This document shows, one piece after another, positions 25,626 through 38,800 of a stretch of 64,000 bases of DNA. Location: positions 310,001 to 374,000 of the forward strand of contig NW_002476431.1 of NCBI RefSeq assembly GCF_000189635.1, in the 5' to 3' direction. Source of the stretch: Tetrahymena thermophila SB210 (taxonomy: Eukaryota; Ciliophora; Oligohymenophorea; Hymenostomatida; Tetrahymenidae). A program made the position numbers and the translations under genes. The notes beneath the pieces were generated by a model. It worked only from the letters and a program-made list of their open reading frames with translations, was not told the origin of the DNA and did not search any database. Each line of letters begins with the position of its first letter. Position 1 is the stretch's first letter.

Positions 25626-27352
25626 ATGAGTGAAATTGAAAAGCAAGAAATATAGCCAATAATTTAAGAAAACGCTGAACAATAGCAAGTCGATTAGGCT
25701 CCAATTAATTAGGATAACTAATAATCAGATAATGTAATTAAAGGGAATGAATATGTCCTCTTAATTGATAATAGAGATAATCGCAAAATCGTAAATTTAA
25801 AGGAGAATAAGTAAATTATCATTTAATTACTTAATTTGAATAATGTTCCTTCAATGTTGCTCAAGCGTTTATTTCAAATATGTTTAGCTTTAATAAATTA
25901 ATTAATAAAAAATTTAAAAAACATAGAAAGACCAAATGGAGAAAGAAAATGATTAGCATGAAAGATATTGTTGGAAAAGAATACAATGTTGTCTATGAAT
26001 ACTCAAATGATTAAATTGTTTATGACCCTTATAATTTCAATTAATTCTATAACTATGAAGAAAACTAGTAATAAATAAATATACTTTTGAAGTTAATTTT
26101 TCTTAAAATATGATATTTTCATCAAAAAAATTAGTGAAGAAGAATAATCAGAACAAAGAGATAATAGAAATATTTTCAATGATAACTCTGTCTAAAAGCT
26201 ATCAAATGAAGAAATAGAGCTAATGAAAAAAGATCCAAATATCTCAAATTCAGAGATAATTAAAAAAATCTATGAAAATAATGATAAATTTAATTAGCGT
26301 ACAGCATTCTCCAAAGAGAAATACTTGCAAAGAAAAAAAGAAAAGTAATTTATGAGCTTTTTTTGATGACATTTTTTAAAATATTTAAAGTAGATAGATA
26401 TAAAAAATCTTTATTAATTTAAGTAGACTTTATTTTCATTTAATATAAATATAACAAAGGATATTAATATTTTAAAAATAAACATAAAAGATATTTCTTT
26501 TACTTCACTGTCCTGAAAACAACACCTTTAAATGTAGTAGAAACCCTTTATCAAGAAAATCCAAAGCTTGTTAAGTAAGATTATAGAATTTAAATAAGCT
26601 TAAAAAAAAAAATTAAAATAATAAATTAATTAGCTATATGAGAGGTGATGCTTTTAGCATGTTTATGCACTATGCAAACATTAGAGAAGGTTCTAATATT
26701 GCCCTTTTTGATAATACTAAAGGTGCTATATTAGGTGGTGCTGTTATTAGATTGAATGGAAAAGGAAAAATTCATTACATGAAAGAAAAAATGCCTTTCA
26801 ATCAAATCACTTGCTATTCATAAATGAATGTTCCTTAACATTTAAATTCTTCAGTTGAATTTAGAAATCCAAACTAAGTTGCAGAAGCCAAGACCGATAA
26901 ATTTACTCAGTAACTCGTTTTAAACATTTAAGCAATTTTTTATTTAAACTTATTAATATAAAGCCTTTTAATTGTTGGAGATTTCGATGTTACCGAAATC
27001 GTCGAAAAGTTTATGCATTTACTTGTTCCTAACGGAGTTCTTTTAGCTTACTCCAATTATCTAGAAGTAATTTTCATTATAATTAAGTAAATGACTAAAA
27101 ATAATATAAATAAATAAATAAATAGTGCTTGCAAAATTCTTTTGACTTAATGCAGTAAGAAAGAGACTTTGTTAACATAAAAATATTTGATATATTCTAT
27201 AGAGAGCATTAAGTAATTTAATTAAGTGTTTCAATCTAACTTAGTATTAATATTTTTTATTTAAATGTTAGGTTTTAAAAAATAGAACTCATCCCATAAC
27301 AATGATGAGTCCTTATAGCGGTTATATTCTTACTGGTTACAAAATTATTTGA
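25626..27352 (+). CDS. TRM6: tRNA m1A58 methyltransferase non-catalytic subunit TRM6
   Basis: TRM6 (Gcd10) pairs with catalytic TRM61 to make 1-methyladenosine at tRNA position 58; it binds tRNA but does not carry SAM. Eight exons: 25626-25810, 25927-26067, 26135-26344, 26491-26574, 26634-26909, 26964-27066, 27126-27212 and 27272-27352; 388 residues. Family features: an early beta-barrel part ending KDIVGKEYNVVYEY; the NEEIELMKKD...IIKKIYEN...KFNQRTAFSKEKYLQRKK block typical of Gcd10; then a degenerate Rossmann domain from RGDAFSMFMHYANIREGS and LLIVGDFDVTEIVEKF; and a C-terminal QVLKNRTHPITMMS with GGY-like SGYILTGYKII. The 26909/26964 junction was chosen for a standard GTAAC donor and a better family match. 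Reading straight through is also open, so that junction is less certain. Confidence 0.88.
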
Positions 27353-27692
27353 TAAATAAATTATTTTTAAGCTATTTATCTTTATGTTTTTAGTATAATT
27401 TTTACACTAAGATACAATTTGAAAAAAAATTTTCTACAAAATCTTTTTACAATTTATTGTAAAATTTATTATTAATTTCATTTATTTTATATCCATCTAT
27501 TTAATATTTGTTTGGTTAATTTGATAGATTTTCTTTCGCATTTAGAAATATTAAATTTGGCTTTAAAGCTACATACATTTTAACTTAAGAAAAAGAGTAT
27601 TTTAAAAGTAATTAATATTTAATATAAATTTTTACTGATTAATCATAGATAATATTTTAAAATATTGAAAAAAAAACAAGCTAAAATTTAAA
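27353..27692. other. Short intergenic spacer
   Basis: 340 bases between co-directional TRM6 and SFM1-like genes. AT-rich; it must hold the TRM6 3' end and the next promoter. No site recognised. Confidence 0.55.
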
Positions 27693-28481
27693 ATGGATAC
27701 ATAACAAACCTAATTTCCAAGAAAATATTTTATCATAGAATAGGTAGATTAAGGATTATATGATTGGGCTCTGTGCGAGTACTTTAATATGTTAAGATAC
27801 CTGTAAAAGACTAATGCTAAATTAGTTTTCACAAATTCATCCTATTTCGAAGATCCTACTAGTGATGAAAATGAAGATTACAAGAAAAATTATCAACAGC
27901 TTTAGGAAGAACACGAAAAAAGGGGAGGAAATATGATAATTGAACTTAAAGAAAAGATTGGTAAATACATACAAAACCAAGAGAAGCTAGAGTTTGAAGA
28001 TGAAAAAAAAAATGAAAAAATTTCTGTACCCTTTAAAAAAGTTATCTTATTAGATATGAGAGCTGAAAAAGAACTTTAACCCTCAGATTTAGAAAATTAT
28101 GATGCTTTTGTTTTTGGTGGTATTTTGGGTGATCACCCTCCCAAAGATAGAACTAAAGAATTAAGAAATGAAGGATTTGAATTGAGAAAATTGACTAAGA
28201 TATAGATGTCTACTGATACTGCAGTTTTAGCCTCAAAGATTATTATGTATGATAAGGTTAAATTAGAAGATATTCCTTTTGTAGAAGAACCAGAAATAGA
28301 AAAGAAAGATTAAAAAGGTAAAATTACAGAATCATGCTAAATGGAAGGATTTACATATGTCAGTGCTTAATACGACCCAGAAAACTCAGTTTTTGTCAAT
28401 GATCCTAGTCTTAGAAACGAACCTCTTATGCATCCTAAAATTAAAAATGAACTCTTATTTGTAGATTTCGATTTTAGTTGA
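27693..28481 (+). CDS. SFM1: SFM1-type SPOUT protein arginine methyltransferase
   Basis: Intronless, 262 residues. Yeast Sfm1 is a SPOUT-fold enzyme that methylates arginine 146 of ribosomal protein uS3 (Rps3). Family hallmarks: the start RKYFIIEQVDQGLYDWALCE near residue 10; VILLDMRAEKELQPSD; the SAM-knot segment DAFVFGGILGDHPPKDRTKE; and RKLTKIQMSTDTAVLASKII with PFVEEPEI. An inserted charged loop (about residues 60-105, rich in E and K) separates the first strand block from the knot and is longer than in yeast. The C-terminal end is short. Its neighbour TRM6 is also a nucleic-acid or ribosome-linked methyltransferase gene, but each probably has its own promoter. Start ATG 27693 is the only reasonable one. 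Confidence 0.88.
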
Positions 28482-29320
28482 AAAAAATACAATATTTAGC
28501 TTACATATTTACTTGTTTAAAGTCTTTTCGAAATAATTCTATATTTTTATTCACCTGGATTCATCTAATTTTTCTTTTAAATACATTTTTATTAAATTAT
28601 AAAATTAAACATTTTATATTGAATATTTATTTTTATATAAATTATACAAAAAATATTATTTCTAAATAAATTGTTAAATAAGCTTATAATTTGGGTATTT
28701 ATTTAATGTTTGAAATTTAACAGTTTGAAAGAGGTAATAAATGAAATTTTTAAAATACTTTAAAAATCAAAAAAACAAAACATTTTTTTTGAATAAAATT
28801 TTATTTATTTTTTCAAAAATTGTTTTGTATTACCATGAATTATTTTATCTTTATTTTATTAAAGAAAAGAAATACTTCAAACTTAATTCAAATTTCAACA
28901 AAATTGTTTCAAAAATTACTTTAGTTTTTTATAATATTCATTTTGTTGTTTTAATTCAGATTTTATGATAAAAATATTCATTCATTTTTAAATTTAAATT
29001 TGCGAAATAATAATTTTAGTTAAAAAATACAATCAATTATTTATAATACTTTTATTTCGTGTTTTTTTTATTAAACTAGGTAATTTATGACTATTTATAA
29101 CAATTAAATAGAACAAATAATTATGAAATTTCATAATATTATCAGAATTAATAACACTCCTTTGTCATAATAATAGAAAGAAATTAAGTTAGCTGATAAT
29201 TACGCAAAAAAAAAAATAATAATAATCAAATATTCTTAAAAATTTGCTGATATTGAATTTTTATTTATAATAAGATTTTGATCAGCACAATCTTTCCAGT
29301 TTCAATAGAAATTGTAAATC
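28482..29320. other. Intergenic, AT-rich
   Basis: 0.84 kb of very AT-rich DNA. Short Lys/Phe/Ile-rich open frames at 28478-28669 and 28741-28968 follow base composition and show no domain, so I do not call them genes. Confidence 0.55.
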
Positions 29321-32300
29321 ATGTTAAAGTAAGAAGTATTTGCTGAAAATTTGAAGAGTTAGAGTTTTGAGAATAGCTAATAATAATATAATGGAGATGA
29401 GTATGATAGGATTATGAGAAAATACAATATTAATTAAGATGAAGAGATTTAATAAAATGATCATCTTATTGATAAATTAAAATTGAATTCTAAGCATATA
29501 GGCTTTGCTTAAGAAACTAACTAACAACTTCATCATAGAATTCGGTTGATTCATATTGATACAAATTGTGAATCTAATGTATCACCCACTCCAAGCTTTC
29601 AAAATACTCCTCAACATTTGTAATCAGTCATTTTTTATTTTAAAAGTAGAAAATTAATTTATATTAACTAACTCACTTAACAAAAAATACAAATAATTAA
29701 GTATCCTTTCTATTTAAATGAATCAACAAATTATTTAAACCTTTATTATATTTTTTTCTATTTATTTATAGAGATACTAACTTTACTAAAGAGCTGCTTT
29801 CCTCTAAGAATTTTAATTAGTAGAAAAATAGTAATAAATAAATATATAAATTAATTTAATTTTTATTTTTATATTTATTTACTCTACTCATTTTATTTTA
29901 AAGTTAATTTTAACAAAATTGATAATGATGATGCTCATACTTTTAAAAACTCAGATTACGATAACAACCAAGCAAATCAATAAAATCTAGCTTAATCTTA
30001 TATACATGAAAGCTTAAATAAAACTACATAAGAAATGTAAGTTGAAGAAGAATCTATAAGACAATAAGTCAAGCTATCTGAAATGAATTATAAATTAACA
30101 ATTAAAGAAAATTAGCTCTAATAAATTAAAAAACAAGTTGATAATCTTGAAAAAGAAAACATGAGTTTAAAAAAAGCTTTAAGAAAAATATAGCCAACTT
30201 AATCTTTATTAAATATTTAGACTAAAAATAGCTATAATCACTCATATAGCACTCCACCTTCACCAAATAGTTCTTTTATATTCTCTCCGTAATCTAATAA
30301 TATCATATTGCAATAAAGCATGAACTAATAATAGTAAACAAGTAAAGAATATGCTATTTTTTAATGATTAATTATTTTATATTATTTATTAAGACTTTAA
30401 TTCACTTTTAAAAATTACTTTTAATAAATGCTTGTTAATTAATCATTTTATAAATGAAAAATAATAGTTTAACTTAAGTAAGATATTACTGTATTAGAAG
30501 GAATAATTATAAAAAAAAATTAAGCAATAAACAAAATTAAAGAGAAGCAGAGCTAACTAGAAAGTGAAATTAAAGTAAAGGATATTATGATTTAATCTTT
30601 ATAATAAAAGTTTATCTAGACATTTTAGCTAGAGTCAAATTATAAATCTCACGATGTTAGCTAATCGAGTCCATAAATTACTCCAGCATATCCTATTCCT
30701 AGTGTTAATGTCTCTAATATTATGTAATTTTACATTGTCTCCTTAAATACTGGTTGAAAAATTTATGTTAATAAATATTAGGAATGATAATAAATACTAT
30801 ATTTCTGCTGACCCTTCAGTAATTGAGTAAGATGAGCTAGTTGTTAAGCTTCTAAATGGTGAAGAAAAAGAATAATTTAATATATCTTAGAAATTACCTT
30901 CCAATGAATCAGATGTTTCCTAGTAACAAAACAAGAATTAGGAAACTGGTAAAAATGAAGGAGATGAATAACTTCAATAACAAATAAAAGAATTAAAATT
31001 GCTTGTAATTTATTACATTTTTAAATGTTAGAAAATTAATTAAAATATATATTATTTCATATTTTTAGATAAAAGTATAAACTGAAAACCTCCACAACAA
31101 AGACCTGGAAATTTAGGAATTACAAAAACATATTTCTTAAGTTGACACACTAAATAAAACAATAGATTATTAAAAATCAAGAATAGACTAATTACTAAGT
31201 CTATAAGAAAGTATTTAATTTCTATTATTTTTATTTCGATGCTCTTTTTTTATTGAATTTTACTTCTTACCTTGATTAAATTATTTCCTCTCACGAATAT
31301 TTAATTAATATTTTTCTAATTTCTATCTTTCTTAACTCTTTTTCTATTGGTCTTATTAATTTTTATAACGCATTTACTTTTATTTAAAATAAAATTCTTA
31401 AATTTCTTAAATTATTTTATAAAAATTTAGGAGATTCAAAATGGCTTTTACCTGATCTTGAATCGAATGAAGTTAATTTTGATATTGATTACAAATTTTA
31501 ACTAGAAAAAACTCTAAAATAATATGAACAAAGAGTAATTCATACTATTATTTGGAATTGATTATCATTAATTTATTAAACTTAACAGATAATAATACTT
31601 ACTAATGAGAATGATAAGCTAAATTAGAATTTAAGGAAGCAGGAATAACAAAACGACGATGTATTTTTTTAATTTAAGAAGAAATATAATTAAATTTACT
31701 ATTTTATACATACATATATATATCAGCTCCTAGAATAAATAGGGGATTTAAAATTAAATTCAAGACTCATAGAAGAAGATTTAAAGTAAATTCCTAAGCT
31801 TTAACAAGAAATTATGTAAGTGTAAAAATATAATAAACTTCTTGAGCATAACATAGAATAGCTAGAGGAGAAATATTCATCTATTGAAAAAGAATAAATA
31901 GAAGTAGAATGTAAATTCACTAATATTTTTAATTTTCTAAATTTCTTTTATCATATAAAATATTTACTTACTGCAAATTCAATAAAGGAAAGCAAAATTT
32001 TTTTCAAACTATTTACTGCAAACTTTTCATAAATTAGATCACAGAAATTTAACTATTTTTTTTAGGTTACTTTAACTTTAATTAAATAAAGCAACTTAAT
32101 TATGACAAAATTAATTATTAATCTAATTTGAATAATATAAACACTAAACAACATTACTTACATTACTTTACCAAAAAAGTAAAGGTGTTTGATAAATAAA
32201 CAAAATTATTTAATTAATAAAAGATAAATATTTTCTCAAGAATTTTCAATAATAAATTAAATGGAAGAATTTTTTATAATAAATTAAATTTCCAATATTT

Positions 32301-33064
32301 TTATAAATTTTAATTCTAAATTAAATTTAAATTTTAAAAAATGTTTAATATAAATCTAAATTTTTTATAATAATCTGTTTTTAAAATGACAAAATAATAT
32401 TAAAAAGATTATAATTTTATAATTTTTGGCTCTAAAGATTTTGTTAAAGTTTATTAATCTAATTTATTTACTTTAAAAATTATTAAAAGACTTTAATAAA
32501 CTCTATAAATAATTAAATATTATTGTTTTAATTTTAGAACTCCAAAAAATAATAGAAACTTTAAATTAATCTTTATCTGAAGCTAAAATTAAATAGCTAG
32601 AAGTTAGTTAGCAACTCAAAGATAAAGATTAATAGTTTTAAGAATGCTAAAAAAAGCTAGATACTCTAGAAAGAGAGCATTCCTTATTTTAGGTAATTTT
32701 TATTCAAATTTGCATAATGTATTTAATAAAAAATTAAAATAGGCACACGATAAAAATTAAATTTAGCATCTGCAAAATATTGTAATTGATTACGAAAATA
32801 GAATTATATTATTGTCTTAAGAAGTTGATAGGCTTAGCTATTTATTATAATAAAAAATAAGTGAAAACGAGTCTATCAAAAAATAATTACAATATGAATA
32901 TATGAATTATTTAAGCGATAAATCTCCTTCTAATATTATACAAACAGGTAATAAAACCTAACAATTTTAAAATATTCAATATTTTTAATATTCATTATTT
33001 AGAAATGTACTCTCCTTAAAAATCTTATAGAGACTCTTCATCTAAATCAAAATACTTTGATTGA
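29321..33064 (+). CDS. Coiled-coil protein next to kinesin
   Basis: Unknown protein of 732 residues in twelve exons: 29321-29619, 29772-29830, 29904-30341, 30468-30723, 30782-31004, 31069-31210, 31431-31534, 31589-31660, 31727-31910, 32538-32692, 32743-32947 and 33003-33064. All junctions keep phase. The sequence is Gln/Asn/Ser-rich with several heptad stretches, best in exons 3-6 and 9-11, interrupted by Ser/Pro linkers (YSTPPSPNSSFIF and VSQSSPQITPAYPIPS). It ends SPQKSYRDSSSKSKYFD before a TGA. The 627-base intron before exon 10 is long. The kinesin-14 gene begins only 225 bases downstream on the same strand. The two could be one gene with a missed splice from the last exon, which would give a kinesin with a very long stalk; I see no clean junction and keep them apart. 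Confidence 0.65.
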
Positions 33065-33289
33065 CATTGGAGTTTCATCTCTGAATAAAAGTATTGTATC
33101 AATTGAACCCACATTAATTATTAAACAAACTTAAATAAATATATTTTTTGATGATAAGCTTCAGTAGCTAATTTAAATTACTTAATTTATACAAATTTCA
33201 ATAATTAAAATGATTAATAGTTATTTTAATTTAGTTTACTTTATATTTATTATTTATATTGCTTCTATTTTTGTATTTTAAATAAAATC

Positions 33290-35247
33290 ATGAATTCAAT
33301 TCAATAAATAAAGAAATTCATTATATCTAATTTAGCTAAGAATTTTAAATAAGACTTACTTAGCTAAATATTTTTAATTAAAATTTCAAATCAATTAAAT
33401 TCTAACATCTATCAAATTAATTTGCAAAATATCCTTTACATCTTAATGAGATAATAGGCATAAAAATAAAATAAAAATATAAATTTCTTAGAATATACTG
33501 CTAACGATGAATTGGTAGAATTATAAGAGGAAGAAAAAATAATGAAGAAATATTTAGGGATATAATTATCTAATTTAGAATTGTTGAATAAGCAGATTTT
33601 ATCTGAAAAATGCATAAAAAATGATTTTGTTTTAAAATTGCAGCTTTTAAACTAATTAATTGAACAAAAATATTAATAAATTCATCAATTATGTTTACAA
33701 ATAGAAAATGCTAAATCTTCTAAACTAAAATAAATACAAATTTATAAAGAAATCTAAATAAAATATAATTAAGAATATTATAATTTAAATCAATTTAAAA
33801 TGGAATTAATTGATTCGCTAAAGTTTTTAGAGAGCGATATTTAAAAATATAATTAAACAGAATTTTTTAAGGAATTATGGGATTAGTAAAGATAAAGTAT
33901 ACTAGAATTTAATGAAGAGCTGCTAAGTGTATAATAATTTTATTGTTAAATTATTATAAATAAATAAATTTTTAGTTAAAAGGTAGAATAAGAGTAGTGT
34001 GCAGGATAAAACCTTAGCCTGAATCAACTCATAAAACTATTATAGTAAATGATGAATATAAAGTTCTACTTTTTGATCCTCATCGGTCTTTATAATCACC
34101 AGAAAAAAATTAAAAAAAGCAATACACTGAATACACTTTCATGAAAGTTTTTGAAGAAGACTCTCAATAAGTAGATTTATTCAATGACTTAAATTTTTTT
34201 TTGAATTCCTTCTTTTAATGGTAAAATTATATGAAATAATTTTTTAATTTGTAATCAAATTATCATTTTCTATTCTCTAAAAGCTCAAATGTATCAATAT
34301 TTACATATGGACCTACTGGCTCTGGTAAAACTTTTACTATGTTTGGGGAAATAAAGAACTAAAAATAAAAAGGAATAATTCCACGGTGCCTAGAGCAGAT
34401 ATGTTAGAAAGTAGAAGAATATGAAGCTAATGGTATATTTAATGAGGTAACAGTCAGTATTATTGAGCTCTATAATGATAAAATAAAAGATTTGATATAG
34501 AATGTAAATATTTAAGAAAGAAAGGAGCCGTCACAAAACAAATTACCATAAGGTCTATAGTTTAAATAAAAGCTATAATTTCTTTTATAATAAATTATCT
34601 CTGCTACTAAAAATAGAATAGTTCGAAAAACAAATTGTAATTAGCACTCATCGAGGTCTCACTTGGTTTATACCATTAAGCTTAAATTATTCGATAAAAT
34701 CTAAAACAAAGTAAATGAGGGTCAACTCCACTTAGTGGATTTAGCAGGTAATTATAAAAAAATTTTTAATAAGCTAAAATAATTTTTAATCATAAATATC
34801 AAAGGCTCTGAAAGAATTCAGCTTAGTTAAACAACAGGAGAGGGATAAAAGGAAACAATATTTATAAATCAAAGTCTTTAAGCACTTTCTGCGGTTTTGA
34901 AAAGTATTAAAAATAACGTTATTCATATACCATATAGGAATAGCCTTTTAACTTAATACCTAAGAAATAGTTTGAATAGCAACTCTAAAACAATGGTAAT
35001 ACTTAACATATCTTCTCATCCAGTATATTATTCTTAAACAAAGGAAGCTTTGAATCTTCTATGCTTAAAGCAATAATAATATATCACTCGTTCACAACAT
35101 TAAACACCAAATAGTTTTGAAAAATCTGAAAGAAATAAAGAACTAACTTAAACTAACGAATAAACTAGTGCAAAAAATAAAAAATAAAGTATTCTTGAAA
35201 GAAAGCTTACAAATATTTAATCTACTTAAAAAACCTTAATATTTTGA
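33290..35247 (+). CDS. Kinesin-14 (C-terminal motor) protein
   Basis: Microtubule motor, probably minus-end directed as for the kinesin-14 class. Four exons: 33290-33928, 33976-34220, 34284-34747 and 34805-35247; 596 residues. Residues 1-213 are a helical stalk. The neck/motor join LKGRIRVVCRIKPQPES near residue 214 matches the kinesin-14 LKGNIRVFCRVRP signature, placing the motor at the C end. Nucleotide motifs: P-loop GPTGSGKT (Pro in place of the usual Gln), switch I NCNQHSSRSH, switch II DLAGSE, then NQSLQALSAVLKSI and YRNSLLTQYL. A 55-residue Q/N/K-rich tail follows the motor. Some loops are short or diverged, for example after IIELYNDKIKDL, so speed or direction may differ. The N-terminus depends on whether the upstream coiled-coil gene is separate. 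Confidence 0.85.
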
Positions 35248-35810
35248 ATATTTTTATAAAAGATTCTTGAATTTATTTATTTTTCCTCTATTTAAATTTT
35301 ACCAAAGTTCTTTCAAACTAAACTTTTTAAAAATAATGTATTAACAGCAAAGAAACAAAATAAAATTCATAGATTGTATTTGTCAAACCTATTTTATTTT
35401 TGCTTTTTGTATGGAAAATTAATTTTATTTTAATAAATATTTTTTATGTTAAAAATTGCTAATCTTCTTTCTATCTTTCCCTATGTTTTTAATAGGATTA
35501 AATGAATTTAACTAAAAGTAACATTTTTTATTTCCCATACCTAATTTTATATTTATTTTTTAAGAAAAATAGAATAATTTTGTTCTTTAATATTTGTTTG
35601 TAAAAAAAATTGCTTACTTTAATTTGAATTATACACTTATAAATTTAAAAATGAAAATTGTGCCTATATAAAATAACTTAACATAAATGAATGAATGAAT
35701 ATATCTAGTAATTGTTTGGAACAAATTTATTAGTAAAACTGCTTAAAATAAATTTAACTTTAATTAAAGAGTTAAATTAATTAATTAATTTCTTAAGTTA
35801 ATAATACAAA
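35248..35810. other. Intergenic, convergent 3' ends
   Basis: 0.56 kb AT-rich spacer between convergent kinesin and calpain genes; nothing else seen. Confidence 0.6.
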
Positions 35811-38800
35811 TCAATTTAAAAATTTGCTATCATCTATGATAGTTGTTTATTTGTCAGAACAAAATATCTGTAAGCTAAATCCAGACTCATCTCCTTCGTA
35901 CATTGTTGCACACATTAAAGAAAAAGTATATGGATAAGAAGGAGCTTCTAACGAGATTTAAGCTGTAGCCGTTTTTAGCTAAGTCAATTACTTTAATCCA
36001 CCAACAAGTAAATCTGAAGATGTTTTAGTGACTCTTTTTCCTCCATTTTTCTGAACTACAAAATAGATAGGGAATTTGCCATTAAGTCTATCTTCTGTTT
36101 CATCAATTGTAAGAGAAATAAATGCTTCACATTTTCTTGTTACACAAATACCATAGTTAGGATTTTTGCTAATTTTGGCATTAGGATTTTTTTTAGTTGG
36201 CAAGCCAGCAGCTTTTTCTCCTTTCCATGCTCCCTATTTATTTATTTATTTATTTTTTTATTTAATAAAAATTAAATTCGAAAGTATTAAGAATAAATTT
36301 TTACTCTTATAACTCCAAAATCTATCCATATTTGAGGATCAAATAATCTGCATACATATAAAGCTCTATATTCATATACGAAATCATGCACACTCATCCA
36401 AAATTTGCCATCATCCTCAAAAGTATCTCCTACCAATTTTCTCAAACGAGGGTTCCATTTAGGACTTTTATCAGACCAATCTCCACTCCATTCTGTGCCA
36501 TGATTACCATGAGGATTTCTTAAACAAACTAATTTATTACCATCAACATCTTAAACATCTAGCAAAGCATAAGCATGACCATAAACAATTCCTTAAGGGC
36601 TTACAGCTTTATCTCCTCTTTCATGAGCAGGACTGCCTGCACCTAAAATATATCCCTGTTATAATTAAATGTACTTAGTTAAGATAGAATTAAATTTGAC
36701 ATAATATTTTAAATTGAACTTTTTTAATTAAGTAAATAAATAAATAAATTAAAATTTACAAATTTTTTATAATCTAAAAGATTATTCCATAATACATCAA
36801 CATTATCTTAAAATTTGTCAAGTGTAATTTCTTCAGGTAGTCCTCCAGTTAATTCTTGTAATGCATAACTTACTTTACCACCTTCAATTTAATTATAGCC
36901 CCCGTATAATTTAGAGTAAGCTTTTTCTATTATAGAAGGCCAAAGCTCATTTGGATCTTCAGCTTAGCCTAGAAGAAGCTTTCCATCTGGAGCAAAAGGT
37001 AAAATATTATCCACAATAACATACATCCAATTTGAGTTAATCCAAAATTTAAGGATATATGCCCCACATTTTTCTCTAGCTTCTTTATCAAATTCAGGGC
37101 AATCGTAAAGTAATAAGCTTTCAGTTCTTTTTTCACCCATAACACTCATAGCACTCATAAGGTAGCAATCACCAATATAACCTTAACGGATATCCATTGG
37201 AGAAATACTATCCTTAAATAAAGTAGCAGTTTGAGGTGGTCTTTTCCACTCTTTAACTTCGTTTGCCATCTCTTCATTTAGTATATCATTACTAGCAACA
37301 TAAGTTTCGTCCTTATATGTTTTTCCAGATTTCTTGAATTCCTCAATAATTCTTAGGTACTTCATTGGAGTGTCTACCAAGTCTTTTAATGGAGTTTTAA
37401 AGTCCTTTTTACAAAATTATTTTAAATACGAAATTGAAATTAATTAATTAAATAAATACAATTTATATGCTATTAGGAGTTGCTACTTAAGCTGGTGGTG
37501 GATTATCTTTTTGCTTTTAGTTAGGAGGATTATTATTATTGTTAGTGCCTATTTATGTGTTCGCTGGGCCATTATTACTATTTCCTCCTTAATTTGTTTA
37601 AGTTGGAACTATAGGTTAACTAATGCCATTATTGTTGTTGACTACTACTTTTACATCTTTAGGCTAATTATTATTGTTATTATTATTAGTGTTACCTCCT
37701 AATATACCAGGTCCAGGCTAGTTTTGTTATTATGTTTATTATTGCTATTACTACTATTGCTATTATTATTACTATTATTACTGCTACATTTATTACTATT
37801 AAAGAAGCTATTACTATAAAAGCTTTTATTACATGTCTTCTTCTCTTTTTTTCTTTAATTCTTCTTCTTTTCTTGCCCTTTCTTCATCTTCCTATTTTTA
37901 TTAGATCTTCATTTAGACAAATTTTTTTTGAACAGCTACTACAAACTCTTATTATTCTGGAGGCATTTATTCTAATTAAAACATAATTTCTGAATAACGA
38001 GTCTCCACATCATGTTAGACTGTATCTTATGTAAAATTGATTCCAGCAATAACAAGCTCTCTTTAGCAAGCATTAATAAAAATCAAGAACTCTTTCATAT
38101 TTTTTCTCTATTTAAAAATTAAAATGATTTTTAATATTAAAATAATATAGTTTTACTCTAATATCTTATGAGGCTAAAATGAGCATAAGTTAGAAGTGAA
38201 CCATAACTTTGATTTCATCAGTTAATGCACTTTTGCTTTATTTTGATGAATTATAATAATCTTCATAAATAGATGCTAGATCTTAGTAGAAGCCTGAATC
38301 TTTCTTTTAACTTTGCTAAACGAATTCATTAATCTAAGCCCTTCTATGTTCCCTCTCTTTGCTATAGAACTCATAATTTAAAGCATTTTCAGTATCTGTT
38401 ATACCTTTACTCTCTAAGTAAGCTTTTTTTGCTTTAAGCCATGACACTTTTATTACATCAGGATTAAAATTTTCACTAGCAATACCTAACTCAACCTAAC
38501 ACCATGTAGATACATAGATACAGAGTAAAAATAAAAATATTTCTATCAAACAGCTGCAAGTTATACCTACAAATATCTATTTAAAAAATATTAATAAATA
38601 ATTTATATAAGCTATTAATTCATTACTGGTTGGAGCCAAATTGTAAGAGTAAGAGTCCAAACTAAGAACATAAGAGTAGAAAATAAAAATATAGTAAAAC
38701 CTGTATTATTTGTTTTAACAATACCAATTTTTGAATCATATTTAAATATAGGGAATATCCAAGGTGATGCAAAAATAGGCTATTCTTTTTTACTCATAAT

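Noticed and set aside
26910..26963. Read-through instead of an intron in TRM6
   Set aside because: The frame is open, but the added residues are hydrophobic AT-type sequence and the spliced form fits the family better; kept as an uncertainty.
28741..28968. 75-residue open frame in the spacer before the coiled-coil gene
   Set aside because: Composition is only Lys, Phe, Ile, Leu and Asn as expected from AT-rich DNA; no domain, no splice context.
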